A program made the position numbers and the translations under genes. The notes beneath the pieces are model-generated. The model had not been told where the DNA came from, ran no database searches, and saw only the letters and a program-made list of their open reading frames with translations. A DNA stretch of 64,000 nt from Heterohyrax brucei (lineage: Eukaryota > Chordata > Mammalia > Hyracoidea > Procaviidae): NCBI GenBank assembly GCA_028571685.1, contig CM053140.1, positions 221,297,323-221,361,322 on the forward strand. The letters run 5' to 3'. Positions 11,831-21,959 of this stretch are shown one piece after another; position 1 is the stretch's first letter, and each line of letters starts with the position of its first letter.

Positions 11831-12353
11831 GGGCAAGTGGAAAATAGGGCAGACAGAGTATATATGTGATTACAATTTCCATATCTCCTCACTCCAGAAA
11901 TAAGCACATGTTTGGAATGCATACAAATAATATAGTGGTAAAGCAGGCATGATTCTCAACCAACCCCATCATTGTGAAATCTTGGCAGAAGATTCCCAGC
12001 TTCTGAACACAGTTTTACAAAACTTTCTCCCTGCTGACTTTCACATACCAACAATGACAGTAATACAAGGAGCCACACTTCTGCAATTAGGAGCTTCATG
12101 TAATCATGAAAGAGAGTATCTATACACTGTACTCACTGCTGCCTGGAGAGATCTCATACCCTTTGTATGAATGAAAGGATGCACATCATCTTCTGTACTG
12201 CCATTCTGAACCCACTTAAAAATTCCTATCACTTTTTGAGGAAAAAGAATAATCCTGGTGGCATCTGAAGATATTAGGTTCGAGACTTGAATAATGCCAG
12301 GATCCTACATGTTTGCTCTTATTTTGTGCCTTTAGGCCTCTTTTATGGAGAAT
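11831..12353. other. Unclassified sequence
   Basis: About 520 bp without a recognisable repeat. The 73-codon frame at 11949-12170 has no motif or codon pattern to support it. Confidence 0.5.
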
Positions 12354-12358
12354 ATGTT

Positions 12359-12883
12359 TGTTTTAGTCAGCTAGTGCTACTCTAACAGAAATATCACAAA
12401 GTGAATGGCTTTAGCAAAGAAAAGTGTATTCTTACATAGTCCAGCAAGTTATAAGTCCACATTCAAGGTGTCCACTCCAGGGGAAGGGCTTTCCCTCAAT
12501 CATCTCTGAAGGAAAGTCCTTGTGTTGCATCAATCTTTGATCAGGGAGCATCTTGGCACAGAAGCCTCAGTTCTGAAGGACATGCTTTTCTCCCAGTGCT
12601 GCCTTCTTGATGGTATGAGGTTCCCAGTTCTCTGCTTTCTTCTCTTTCCTTTTAGGTGCTGTAGGATGAAAGGATAAAGGGTGGTGAAAACCATGCTCCA
12701 AGGAAACTCCCATTACAGTGGAGCAGGGAGGTGATCCTGTGAGGGGATTTACACTCCTATCCTAATCCTGTAACATAGAGCATAAGAAAATCACAAAAAG
12801 AGGACAATCACAAAATATTGGGAATCGTGGCCCAGCCATATGGCTACACATAGTTTTTGTGGGACACAATTCAATCCATGACA
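12359..12883 (-). mobile_element. Solo LTR (MaLR/ERVL type), copy 1
   Basis: A 525-bp solo LTR on the minus strand, with TG...CA ends, flanked by a perfect 5-bp duplication ATGTT (12354-12358 and 12884-12888). In sense it begins TGTCATGGATTGAATTGTG and ends in a CTGACTAAAACA block. It shares its full structure with the LTRs at 23251, 33262 and 40304 and is closest to 40304 (both have a 'taggatgaaagga' stretch). No internal retroviral sequence flanks it, so it arose by LTR-LTR recombination or by non-autonomous insertion. Confidence 0.88.
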
Positions 12884-12888
12884 ATGTT

Positions 12889-13194
12889 TTTCATTTCCAA
12901 AGAGGAAAAATGAAGTATCAGGCTGAGAACCTTGAAGGACCCACACCAGGATAAATGCAAGTAGGAGTTAGGGAAATAATGGAGAGGGGGAATGTAGGGT
13001 TGGAAGTCTGACTTGAAACCTGTCTTCCTGAGGGCTGTAGAAATAGCAGGGGTGTGGGAGAGGAACAGACCCTCAGGAGTTTTATTTCTCCCTCTTTCAA
13101 GGATACTTCATCCCCTTGTCCAGGCACATTGTTCTGGATTGATATTGCTCTGAATTGATTCAGTTTTATCTTTCTGTGATACAGACACTTTAAA
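12889..13194. other. Unclassified sequence, weak MIR-like stretch
   Basis: The first about 120 bp vaguely follow the order of a MIR core (an 'aggctgagaa' block, then 'gacccacac'), too weak to call. The rest is unrecognised. Confidence 0.3.
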
Positions 13195-13460
13195 GATGCA
13201 GAGTTACATTTTTTTATTGTGATTAAGTAAAACTTTACAAGTCTAAATCAATCTGCTCTATAAAACCCCAAGCACCTGCCTCTGTACTACTCCATCTGCT
13301 TTCACCCTGTGACAGCACACTCTTCCTTTCCACCCTTTACTTCCAGTATCCACCCAATCAACTCTTGTCCCCTCTTCTCCACCTTCTTTTCTCCCCTCTA
13401 AAAAGAACCCAGTTGGGCGCACGTGCACACACACACACACAAACATGCACACACACACAA
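13195..13460 (-). repeat. Old L1 3' UTR fragment ending in a (CA)n tract
   Basis: Resembles the L1 3' UTR of copy H in order and wording ('gacagcacactcttcc', then 'cctctccacc'). It ends in a CA dinucleotide run at about 13428-13460. The mariner copy sits directly after it and probably inserted into this old L1. Confidence 0.6.
13428..13460. repeat. (CA)n microsatellite
   Basis: Interrupted CA repeat directly at the left end of the mariner element. Confidence 0.85.
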
Positions 13461-14011
13461 GGTCTGACAGTTAAGCTCACAAATATAATTCTTCTAAGTG
13501 CTACTTATGTCATTGCTGAATATCACTATAGTCAACTTCAAAGTACTCCCTAGAGAAGCTATGCCTTGATGTCAGTGCCTAGTTCACCTTTCAAAGCACT
13601 TGTAGAACTCTCTCTTGAATGGTCGTTGTGCAAGGTGGCGCATTAGAGTTTGAAAGCTTAATTGTGTAGTCGTCTGTGAGGGAGATATTGCCAGCAAACA
13701 AATAACTGTATTGCAACACCAATCCTACTCACATGATCTGCCCTCCAGTGACTTTTTTCTTTACCCTCAAATGAAGGAAATATTGAAAAGAAGACACTTT
13801 ACTGACTTTCAAGATATCTAGGGTAATACAATGACAGTTCTGATGGTCATTCCAGAAAAAGAGTTCCAAAATTGTTTTGAAGGGTGGACTAGGCACTGAT
13901 GTTGGTGTGTGGCTTCCCAAGAGGCTACTTCAAAGACAACCACTGTGATATACAGCAATAAGGTATGTATCATTTTTTCTAAGATGAGTTCATGAACTTA
14001 ACTAGCAGTCC
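13461..14011 (+). mobile_element. Internally deleted mariner DNA transposon (MITE-like), copy 1
   Basis: A 551-bp element with imperfect terminal inverted repeats: the left end GGTCTGACAGTTAAGCTCAC pairs with the right end read backwards, GGACTGCTAGTTAAGTTCAT. The plus strand from about 13730 to 13920 aligns with the transposase C-terminal part read in copy 2 (a 'ttttttcttta' block, then 'attccagaaaaagag', 'gaagggtggac', 'gcttccca'). Mariner elements are normally about 1.3 kb; the catalytic core between the 5' end and this C-terminal part is absent. Stops break the remnant frame. A TA duplication is not clearly preserved. Confidence 0.85.
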
Positions 14012-14630
14012 TCATTCTAAACCATAAAGTACACACACCACCTGCACACTCTATGTCCCATAGTCCACTCCAAACTTTGCCTGAAGTGCTGACTTCAGTA
14101 CTGGTTTCAGCTCTGGGCTAGCAGCAAATTCAAGTGTCATGGTCTCAGGGGACCCTCCAGGTTGTGGGACTATCAAGTCTGGTCTTTTAATAGAATTCTA
14201 GAACTGCACTCCCCTTTTTCTTGTGCTATGTCAGGGACTCTGCATTGTGTTTCCTGTCTGGACTCTTTGGTGGTGGCCTGGCACCATCTAGTTCTTATGG
14301 TCTCATGCTGATGTTGTCTCTCAGTCATATGGATCCTTCTGTCTCCTGGGCTCACGTTTTCCTCATGTCTTTGATGTTCTTGGTTTTCATCTTTTCCAGG
14401 TGGGTTGGGACAAACCGATATTACTTAAACAGCTGCTTTTTGGCTTTTAAGACCCCTGGCACCACTCAACAATATGGAATGTAGAACAATCTCTTAGTAA
14501 AGGCTTTAGTATGCCAGTCTACCTCGATGTCCCTTGAAACCATGGTCCTCAGACCCCTGTCCCTGCTACTCTGTCTTTTAAAATGTTGAGTTGTATTTAG
14601 AAAACCTTTTAGCTTATAGTGTAATCCAGT
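14012..14630 (-). repeat. Old L1 3' UTR fragment (continuation)
   Basis: Continues the old L1 3' UTR on the far side of the mariner: 'ggcctggcaccatctagttc' and 'gtctcatgctgatg' match the 3' UTR blocks at 42900-42960 in L1 F. The overlapping 87-codon frame (14221-14484) is a chance frame. Confidence 0.6.
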
Positions 14631-14645
14631 TTAATATTTTTTAAT

Positions 14646-15812
14646 TCCAAAATTAGTTTTTTATTATTATTTTTTGTTACGATTGAATGAAAGTGTACGT
14701 TCCCATATAAATTTGCATACCCACCTATATGCAGCTCCCACTGCTCTCCCTGCCTGGTGATAGCACACTCTTCCTGTCTGTTCCATACATGTCTTATCCT
14801 CCCAACAATCTTCTATCCCCTACTCTCCACCCACTCCCTCACCTCCAGTAAGAGGTCAGCAGGAAGACAACTTGTAGACGCATAGAACAATAAAGTGCAC
14901 CCAGGATATGGTCACTCTGTGTCACCAAGTCTAATCCCTTTCTGTCCAAAGAGTTTGACCTCCATTATGGCTTATGGACAGGGGCAGCATCAGGGCCCCA
15001 AAATTCCGAGGCCCCTGGACCATCAACTGTGGTCTTTTAGTGGAGATCTCAGGGTGCACCCCTTTTTATTCTTGTATTGCCAGTGGAACTCAAACTAGAT
15101 GTTTGCCTGTGAGCTCCATCAGGGCTATCTTTGGTGGTGGCTGGGCACCATCTGGTTCCTCTTGTCATAAGTTGATGTAGTCACCCACTCACATGGGTCT
15201 CTCTGTCTTCTGGGTTCTCTTTCCCCCATGCCATTTTGGTCCTTGGTGATCATCTGTACCTGCTGAGTTGGAACTATTTGCTGTACTCTCAGATGGCAGC
15301 TTGGCAGGTTTTAAGACCCTAGATGCCACTCACCAATGTGGGGTGCAGAAGGTTCTCTTAGCAAAATGCTGCTGTGCCAACTGTCCTCAATTTCCCCTGA
15401 GAGCATGGTCTCTAGTCCCTCACCCCAGCTACTCTGTCCTTGCAATATTGGATTAAGATGGGAGGGGTAATCATGTTATGTGGCAGTCTGGTTAATATTG
15501 ATCCTCTTTCAAATGTGTGTTGTCACTGATTTTACCCAACCAAATTTCTATAAACTGTTTTAATCTAAACCCTCCCCCCTGACCTCCCTCCTTCCCCACC
15601 CCTGCAGCCATCAAAGAGTCTTTTCTGCTATGCATGAGCCTGTTCTGAAGTTCTTATCATAGGGGTCTCATACAATATTTCTTTTGTCGCTGGCTGGTTT
15701 CACTCATCATAATATCCTCCAATTGAAACCAAGCTATGAGATGTTTCCTAAAATCCTCTTGTTCTTTATCATTGCGTAGTGTTCCATCGGGTATATATAC
15801 CATAGTTTGCCT
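14646..15812 (-). mobile_element. LINE-1 element C, 5'-truncated (3' UTR and ORF2 end)
   Basis: About 1.17 kb matching copy H from its 3' end (44467) up to about 45610. The order is the same: AT-rich tail, 'acatgtcttatcctcccaac' block, 'ccaaagag' block, pyrimidine-rich tract (15571-15605), then the ORF2 C-terminal coding end (15650-15812). It breaks off after 'accatagtttgcctattca', a typical TPRT 5' truncation. A diverged direct repeat close to 'cagtttaa...tttttaatt' occurs at about 14627-14645 and 15808-15835 and fits a target-site duplication. Confidence 0.85.
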
Positions 15813-15818
15813 ATTCAG

Positions 15819-16085
15819 TTTAAATTTTTTTAATTGTAGAAAACTGTGTATAACAACAACTTTGCCATTTCAACCATTTTTAAGTTTGCAATTCAGTGAC
15901 ATTAATTACATTCATCATGTTGTGCAGTAAGCATCACTGTTTAGAAAATTTTTTCATCACTTCAAGCAGAATCCCCTCAAGCAATAGCTCCTCATTCTTC
16001 CCTCCATTCAACCCCTGGTATTTCACTAATAAATGAGTTTTATTTGAATGCATTTGCCTATTCTAAATAGTTGTTATAAGTGGGA
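15819..16085 (-). repeat. Ancient L1 3' UTR (L1M-like)
   Basis: Contains 'gccatttcaaccatttttaag', 'cattaattacattca' and 'atttgcctattctaaat' in the order seen in old mammalian L1 3' UTRs. It may be the right part of the L1 that also holds the mariner and element C. Confidence 0.65.
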
Positions 16086-16537
16086 TGTGATAGTTAGGGG
16101 TGTGTGTCATCTTGGCTGGGCCATGATTCTCAATGTTTATATGTGATCACCTCCATGATTGTACCTGCTATGAGTAGCCAACTAATTTAAAGGAAGCTTT
16201 CTTGGAGGTGTGGCCTGCGTCTGTATATAAACAGACATTCTGGCATTTTACTTGCTCTAAACCCTGAGGCTGCCTCCTGTTCATCTGAATTCTGGCTTTT
16301 GGAAGTTGAGCCATCAGATTATTTGTAGATCTTGGAAGTTGTTGACTTTCACAACTTGACCTGCTCTCTGACTGGCCAAGCTTATGTTTACCAGTCCCTG
16401 CAGCTATGTGAATTGAGAAGAGCCTTCATCCTGATCCATGGACTCAGGATGTTCCAGCTTATACAATCATGTGAACTGTTTTCTTGATATATCTATATGT
16501 CTTTATATGCTTTACTGGTTTTGGTCAGCTTAAGACA
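16086..16537 (+). repeat. ERVL-like 5' LTR
   Basis: About 450 bp from TGTGATAGTTA to a TAAGACA end. It shares with the sequence at 20311-20518 the blocks 'gtagatcttggaa', 'ctatgtgaattgagag', 'ccttcatcctgatcc' and 'tggactcaggat', which identifies the pair of LTRs. 'tctgtatataaacagac' near 16222 is a TATA-like box. Exact ends are uncertain by a few bases. Confidence 0.75.
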
Positions 16538-16556
16538 TTTGATACCAAAAATGGTT
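16538..16556 (+). other. Primer-binding-site-like sequence
   Basis: Directly after the 5' LTR the sequence reads TTGATACCAAAAATGG. The position fits a retroviral tRNA primer-binding site, and ERVL elements usually use tRNA-Leu; the match is degraded and the assignment is inferred. Confidence 0.45.
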
Positions 16557-17290
16557 CTAGACAAACAAAATTGTAAGCATGCGTTTTCTAAATTGGTTCT
16601 CAAGTCTGGCTAGTCTTAAAGATGTCGATGATTCAGCTTCCATCAGTAAACAGGGCATTGCTAATCCATGGCTTCAGGTGGTGATGTAAATAATCAAAAT
16701 ATTTCCACAAATCAGATATCGGTGAAAGATGAGGCTCTAGGTGAAAAAAAGTGTGATATTCTTCTACAGTTTTGTCAGAATTAGAAGTATAAGGAAGCTC
16801 ACTGGTTGGTCCTACTTTTGCTACACAAACTGGTGAAAGAAAGAGATTAGCTCAAGGATTCAGAGTCAAAGACAAGTGCCACATAAGTACCCTTAAGTCT
16901 TCCACTTTTGCTTTGAATGAAGTCTTCATTTTTTTCTGTAGTAATAGAGCTAAAATTGCTTAAAAACAAACCCAGAGTCTTATTGTAAAAGTGACTTAAT
17001 TACAATGCCAGCTCAATTGATAACCCTAAGCAGAGTCTGAAGTAAAAGTGAGGGCATTGACTGGGAAAAAATGGGATCCCAAAACTTTAAATGGGGGCAT
17101 ATGGGCAGATAATCTGGAAACTAGAGACACTGAGCCCTTAACAATCTGGTGAATCATGACTGCCAGCAGAAACAGACCTATCTGAAGAGATAACTTTATA
17201 TTTGTCTGCTAAATCACCCTGCCTAGAAAAACTATGAGTCTCTTCACTCCCATGTAATGAGATTAGCCATGGAGTCATTGCCTGAAGCAG

Positions 17291-17962
17291 ATGTTTTACA
17301 GCAATGAATGTTCTTTAAAAAAAAAAAATTCCACCTTACAGATTCTGACTTCTAGGTCTAAAACTAGATTTAAGTCTCAGCAAGCTCCAAAAGCTGAAGT
17401 ACAGAGTGTGATCCAGGAGGAGGTACACTACACTCCAAAAGAACTGTTTGAATTTTTTAATATTTACAAACAGAAACCTGGGGAATATGTGTGGGAGTGG
17501 AATAATGATGTAAAGAATAAAAGGATGTATCAGCCTGGGTTTATTGATAAGTGGTTCACTAAACAAAGATTTTTCACTCAGCATTTCAGCTCAGAAAGTT
17601 AGAAAAGGATCTAATTGTCTATTTGGTTGGGTTGCTGAAGCATGGATTACAAGGTGACCTACACTAAATCAAGTTGAAGTACCAGACCTGCCTTGGCATA
17701 CCGTAGAAGAAGATATCTAAATGCTTAGATAAATTGGCATGATAGAGTGGATTTATCAGATTACATCCACAGACTCACACATGGAGTGCCTAGCGGACAT
17801 GCCTTTTACCACAAACTTAAGCAACAAATTTGTGAAAGGCACTCTAGCATCATTGAAAACAGCAGTCATTGCTATTTTATGAAAATCAGATTTGACAGTG
17901 GGAACTGCTATAACAGAATTAAGACATCTAATTGCAACAGTGCTGATTGGACATTGTGGTAG
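17291..17962 (+). pseudogene. ERVL-like gag remnant
   Basis: The 103-codon frame at 17291-17602 and a second at 17747-17962 look gag-derived: the stretch YTPKELFEFFNIYKQKPGEY resembles the capsid region of ERVL-type Gag. The two frames are separated by stops, and no zinc knuckle is seen in frame. In a working element Gag forms the particle; nothing here suggests a preserved product. Confidence 0.65.
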
Positions 17963-18579
17963 TAGGGGTCAAGAGGCTATACAAGGTGGATGGGGTTATA
18001 ATAATGGGCAGTGGAATCAAAGAATTAATCAGAATAATCTAACACATGTGGACTTACGGCAATAGTTAGTTTTCGTGTTCTTAGAAGTGAAATAACTGGG
18101 AAATCTACTGAATATTTACTTGATCTGTACAAACAAATTCTAGGTGACATGAACAATAGTCTAACTCAAATCACTAGAATAGAGTTATGGTCCCTCAGTC
18201 AGTTCTCAGATTTGAGTGAGTTTAAAGATCCAGAACTTCTTGAAAAAGTTTAAAGATCTACAATACCCTGAATGAAGGGATGGCTGGGTCCCCTTGAAGA
18301 AGAACTCTAATACCTTGCCAAGAATTTATACAGTTAATCACTTTCCCAGCCTTTTCTAAACGGAACTATGTCCTTTTACTAAAGTGACTTCACTGAGGAA
18401 AAGGAAATAATCAGATTTGGGGGGATTACTCTATACTGGCTTTGAACTGTTACTAATTCCAGATGACCCAAAATGTCACTACGTCCCAGCAGTCAGGATG
18501 GCAGCATATGGACATAAGGTTATTGATGGCATCTTGGCTCATTTCAATCTCACAGCAGGTCCAATGAGTCCCTGAACCC

Positions 18580-20308
18580 ATCCAGTAGTGATTTCCCCAG
18601 CTGTAGAATGCATAACTGAATAGATTTACTCAGTAACTGGCATAACCCCCAGATTGGATCCATGACTAATACAGTAAGGGCTATTATGGTTTAAAAAAAA
18701 AAAAAGTAGAAATGATTAAAACCGTCCCTGCCTAGGAAAATAGTAAACCAAAATCAGTATTGTATTCCTGGAGGGATTACTGCTATCATCAATGACTTGA
18801 AGGATTGCAGGGGTGGTGATTCCCAACACATCCCCATTCAACTGACTCATTTGGCCTGTATAAAAAACAGATGGGTCTTGGAGAATGATGGTAGGTTATT
18901 AAAAGCTTAACCAGGTATTGACTCCAACTGCAGCTGGTATTTCAGACAGTTTCATTGCTTAATAAAATTAATACATCTACTCATAACTGGTATGCAGTTA
19001 CTGATCTGGTTAATGTCTTTTTCTCCATACCTGTTATGAAAAACCATCAGAAGCAGTTTGCGTTCAGTTAGCAAGGCCAGCAGTATACATTCACTTGCCT
19101 ACCTCAAGGCTGCATCAACTTTCCAGCCCTATGTCATAATTTAATTTACAGAAACTTCAATTACCTTTCTTTTCCACAAGATGGTTCATTCCATTGATGA
19201 TGTTATGGTGAGTAGACTCAGTAGGGAAGAAGTGTCAAGGACCCTGGATTTAATGGTAAATTATTTGCATGTTAGAGGATGGGGAATTGATCCTACAAAA
19301 ATTCAGTGAAATTTCTTGGGGTCCAGTTATGTGGAGCTCATTGAGGTATTCTTTCTAAAGTAAAGGGTAAGTTATTACATATGGTTGCTCCCTAAACTAA
19401 AAAGAAGTCATAGTGCCTAGTAGTCTGCTTTGGGTTTTGGAGACAACGTAGTCCTCATTTGGCCACGCTACTCTGATCTCTTTACCAAGTTATAATAAAA
19501 AACCTGCTAGTTTTAAGTAGGATACAGAATAAGAGAAGGGTCTGTGATAGGTTCAGCCTGCTGTGTAAGCCACTCTGCCACTTGGGCCATATGATCCAGC
19601 TGATCCAATTGTGCTTGAAGTGTCAGTGGCAGATAGAGACTCTTTAGTGTCTTTGACAGACCCAGACCAGTGAATCACAGTGCAGGTTCTTAGGATTTTG
19701 GAGCAAAGCCCTACTATCCTCTGCTGATAACTACTCTCCTTTTGAGAAACAGCTTTTGGCTTGTTACTGGGACTTAGCGGAGACTGAATGTTTAGCCATG
19801 AAACACCAAGTAGCTTTGTTGCCTGAGCTGTTTCTCATGAACTAAGTGTTGTCTGACTTACAAAGTCATAAATTTGGACAAACACAGAAGCACTCCGTCA
19901 GTTAAGGGAAGTAGTACATACAAGACTGGGCCCAAGAAGGACCTGAGGCACAAGTAAGTTACATGAGGAAGTGGCCCAAATGCCCATGGTCTCCACTCCT
20001 GTCACATTACCTTCCATCTCCCAGTTTGCATCTATGGCCTCATGGGGAGTTCTTCACAGTCATTTGAGTGAAAAAGGGAAAACTTGTACCTGGTTTACAG
20101 ATGGTTCTGTATAATATGCAGGCATCACCTGAAAGTGGGCAGTGGCAGCACTATAGCTCCTTTTGGGGACCTCCTAGAAGGAAAGTGGTGAAGGGAATTC
20201 CTTTCAATGAGCAGAACTTTGAGGAGTATACCTGGTTGTTGACTTTGATTCAAAGGAGAAAGGACCAGACATTTGCCTCTATTGTGGCCAATGGTTTGGC
20301 TGGATGGT
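18580..20308 (+). pseudogene. ERVL-like pol remnant (reverse transcriptase and RNase H)
   Basis: The plus strand at about 18965-19140 translates in pieces to VTDLVNVFFSIPV and [11 protein letters not shown], recognisable reverse-transcriptase motifs; an in-frame stop lies between them. RNase H sequence follows: 'ggtttacagatggttctg' near 20092 reads as the WFTDGS-like first acidic motif, and the 82-codon frame 20068-20316 ends within the RNase H domain. Stops and shifts occur throughout. The sequence stops at 20310, where the 3' LTR middle begins, so integrase is deleted. Confidence 0.72.
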
Positions 20309-20518
20309 CAGTGTAGATCTTGGAATTTATCAATCTTCACAATTTGAGAGCAGGAGTCCTGCTCTGTAACCTGCCTATCTTGGGTTTCCCAGCCCATGAA
20401 GCTATGTGAATTGAGAGAAACCTTCATCCTGATCCGTGGACTCAGGATGCTCTAGACTCTACAGTCTTGTGAATGGTTTCCTTGACATAAATTTCTCTCT
20501 CTCTTTCCATTTATATAT

Positions 20519-20624
20519 AGCCAAAGCCAAGTGCCATTGAGTCAGATCATATAATACACTATATATAACACACACATATTTATACAAAATATATATGTAT
20601 ACAAAACCCCCGAAACAATACAAA
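20519..20624 (-). repeat. Short SINE tail fragment and TA/ACA-rich low-complexity tract
   Basis: 20522-20546 repeats an AfroSINE 3' core in minus orientation ('agtgccattgagtcagat'). It is followed by about 55 bp of TATA/ACACA repeats and an A-rich run, before the complete SINE begins. It may be two SINE insertions or a tail expansion with local duplication. Confidence 0.55.
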
Positions 20625-20795
20625 ACAAAACAAAAAACAAGTGCTGTTGAGTGAATTCTGACTCATAGCAAACCTATAGGACAGAGTAGAACTGTCCCAT
20701 AGAGTTTCTGAGGAGCACCTGGCAGATTCAAACTGCTGACCTTTTGGTTAGCAGACATAGTAATTAACCCACTATGCCATCACTGTTTCCGTATA
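20625..20795 (-). mobile_element. AfroSINE (tRNA-derived SINE)
   Basis: Minus strand. The reverse complement holds a B-box-like GGTCAGCAGTTTGAATCTG from the tRNA part and a 3' part with 'ctatgagtcagaattc'. It lies inside the ERVL 3' LTR. Confidence 0.88.
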
Positions 20796-20842
20796 TATAC
20801 ATACACATATACACATATACACACACACTTTACTGGTTTTGC

Positions 20843-21154
20843 TTTAGAGAACTCAGCCACAGCAATGGGATTCCACAATATTTGTACTTCGTGTCCAACT
20901 TAGTTCATGCAACATATGTACTGATAGGTAGTATTCTGCTAATATTCATATGGTTTTCACTGGCTAATTCTTTTCAGAATTAGACTGCTGGGTTCTTCTT
21001 ACTAGTACTCATAGTCTAGAAGCTCAGCTAAAACAAGTCTGCCATGGATGAAACTGAATACTGGTGGCATAGCTTCCATCATCACAGCAATATGCAAGTT
21101 TCTACAGTACAGGAAATAGACAGATATATGTAGACTGACAGATAAACTGACAGA
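20843..21154 (-). mobile_element. RTE LINE 5' region, inverted
   Basis: Same 5'-UTR-like sequence as 10330-10530 and, inverted, 58500-58700 ('ttttcactggctaattc', 'agaagctcagctaaaac', 'ggcatagcttccatcatca'). It joins plus-strand RTE sequence near 21155, a 5'-inversion structure. Confidence 0.75.
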
Positions 21155-21317
21155 CACATCTGTGGAAAGAACAAGAACAGGGGTTGATTTTGAATCATCC
21201 ATTTCTCATATGCAAGTTCAAACTGAAAGTAAAGAAATTTTGATGAGTCCATGAAAGCTAAAACAACATTAAGAGTGTACTGTCAGAGTTTAGAGACCAT
21301 CTCAAGAAGAGATTTGA
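21155..21317 (+). mobile_element. RTE LINE, endonuclease end, plus strand (left half of split copy)
   Basis: 'acatctgtggaaag', 'tctcatatgcaagttcaa' and 'agagaccatctcaagaa' follow the order in the RTE copy at 59470-59590 and 60481. It is cut by L1 D and continues at 30196. Confidence 0.82.
21304..21317 (+). repeat. Target-site duplication of L1 D, left copy
   Basis: AAGAAGAGATTTGA occurs here and at 30196-30209, one at each end of L1 D and both within RTE sequence. It defines the insertion. Confidence 0.88.
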
Positions 21318-21959
21318 GAACGATTAAAAGATAGGGGAGTAGACACACATCTCCTCATTTCCCTTTGAGAACTAAGGCCTGGATGATATTTGTATGGAAC
21401 TCTGAACATTTGGGGAGCCCTAGGACTAAACATATTTGACTAGGCATTAGTATCAGACTAATCTTCCCCTCTCAAAAACCAGCCAGCAGCTGTCTGACCT
21501 CCGCTTCTGCTGTTTCATGGTATTGGAGAACTGCAGCTTCCATGAATGGCCATTAAAGTACTTTCATTATCAACTGGAAGGCGAAGTCTGCTGTTCCTGA
21601 CTGTCTGTTTCAGCCAGCACATTGGACAGTTCCTAGTTCAACACCTGGACAACTCTCCACATAGAAGTAAAGTTTACTTTCAAGGCTGAGAGGCCTATGT
21701 ATTTGCCTGGAGATTTGTCTGTTGAGAGGCTCAGCAGCTTTTTCTTCCAAACTTTTATGACCTGCACTGTAGGTTTGGCTGACTGCCCCCAGTTTCTCCA
21801 TAAGTAGGGCATCTTCTTTGCCACCCAATAAACAGAGACTTCCACCCCAGTGAGTCCACCTGGGGCAAATCACTAGAGTGTTAGAGACAGGTGGTGACCA
21901 AAAATTCTCTTAGATCTAGAAACAGAGAAATCAGTGTCCAGATGACACTCAGGCAGTAG

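Larger units (their letters stand above)
16086..20842 (+). mobile_element. ERVL-like endogenous retrovirus, internally deleted and decayed
   Basis: A class III (ERVL-like) provirus: LTR, primer-binding-like site, gag- and pol-derived internal sequence, and a partial second LTR. The internal part is about 3.8 kb, shorter than usual for the family. The right break joins the RNase H region directly to the middle of the 3' LTR, so integrase and the start of that LTR are missing. Stops and frameshifts occur throughout and no envelope region is seen. The 3' LTR is later interrupted by SINE sequence. It is an old, inactive copy. Confidence 0.82.
20311..20842 (+). repeat. ERVL-like 3' LTR, 5'-deleted and interrupted by SINE and TA-rich repeat
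   Basis: 20311-20518 matches 16322-16500 of the 5' LTR. The first about 240 bp of this LTR are missing. The LTR end resumes near 20828 ('ctttactggtttt', as at 16509). Between them lie a TA-rich tract and an AfroSINE. Confidence 0.7.

Noticed and set aside
12889-13010. MIR-like stretch
   Set aside because: Only short scattered matches; too weak to call beside the clear MIR at 63835.
13428-13460. Short regular repeats as a CRISPR array
   Set aside because: It is a dinucleotide microsatellite, and the window is mammalian.
17291-17602. Gag-like 103-codon frame as a possible domesticated gene
   Set aside because: Stops follow directly, the neighbouring gag and pol sequence is broken, and nothing indicates selection.
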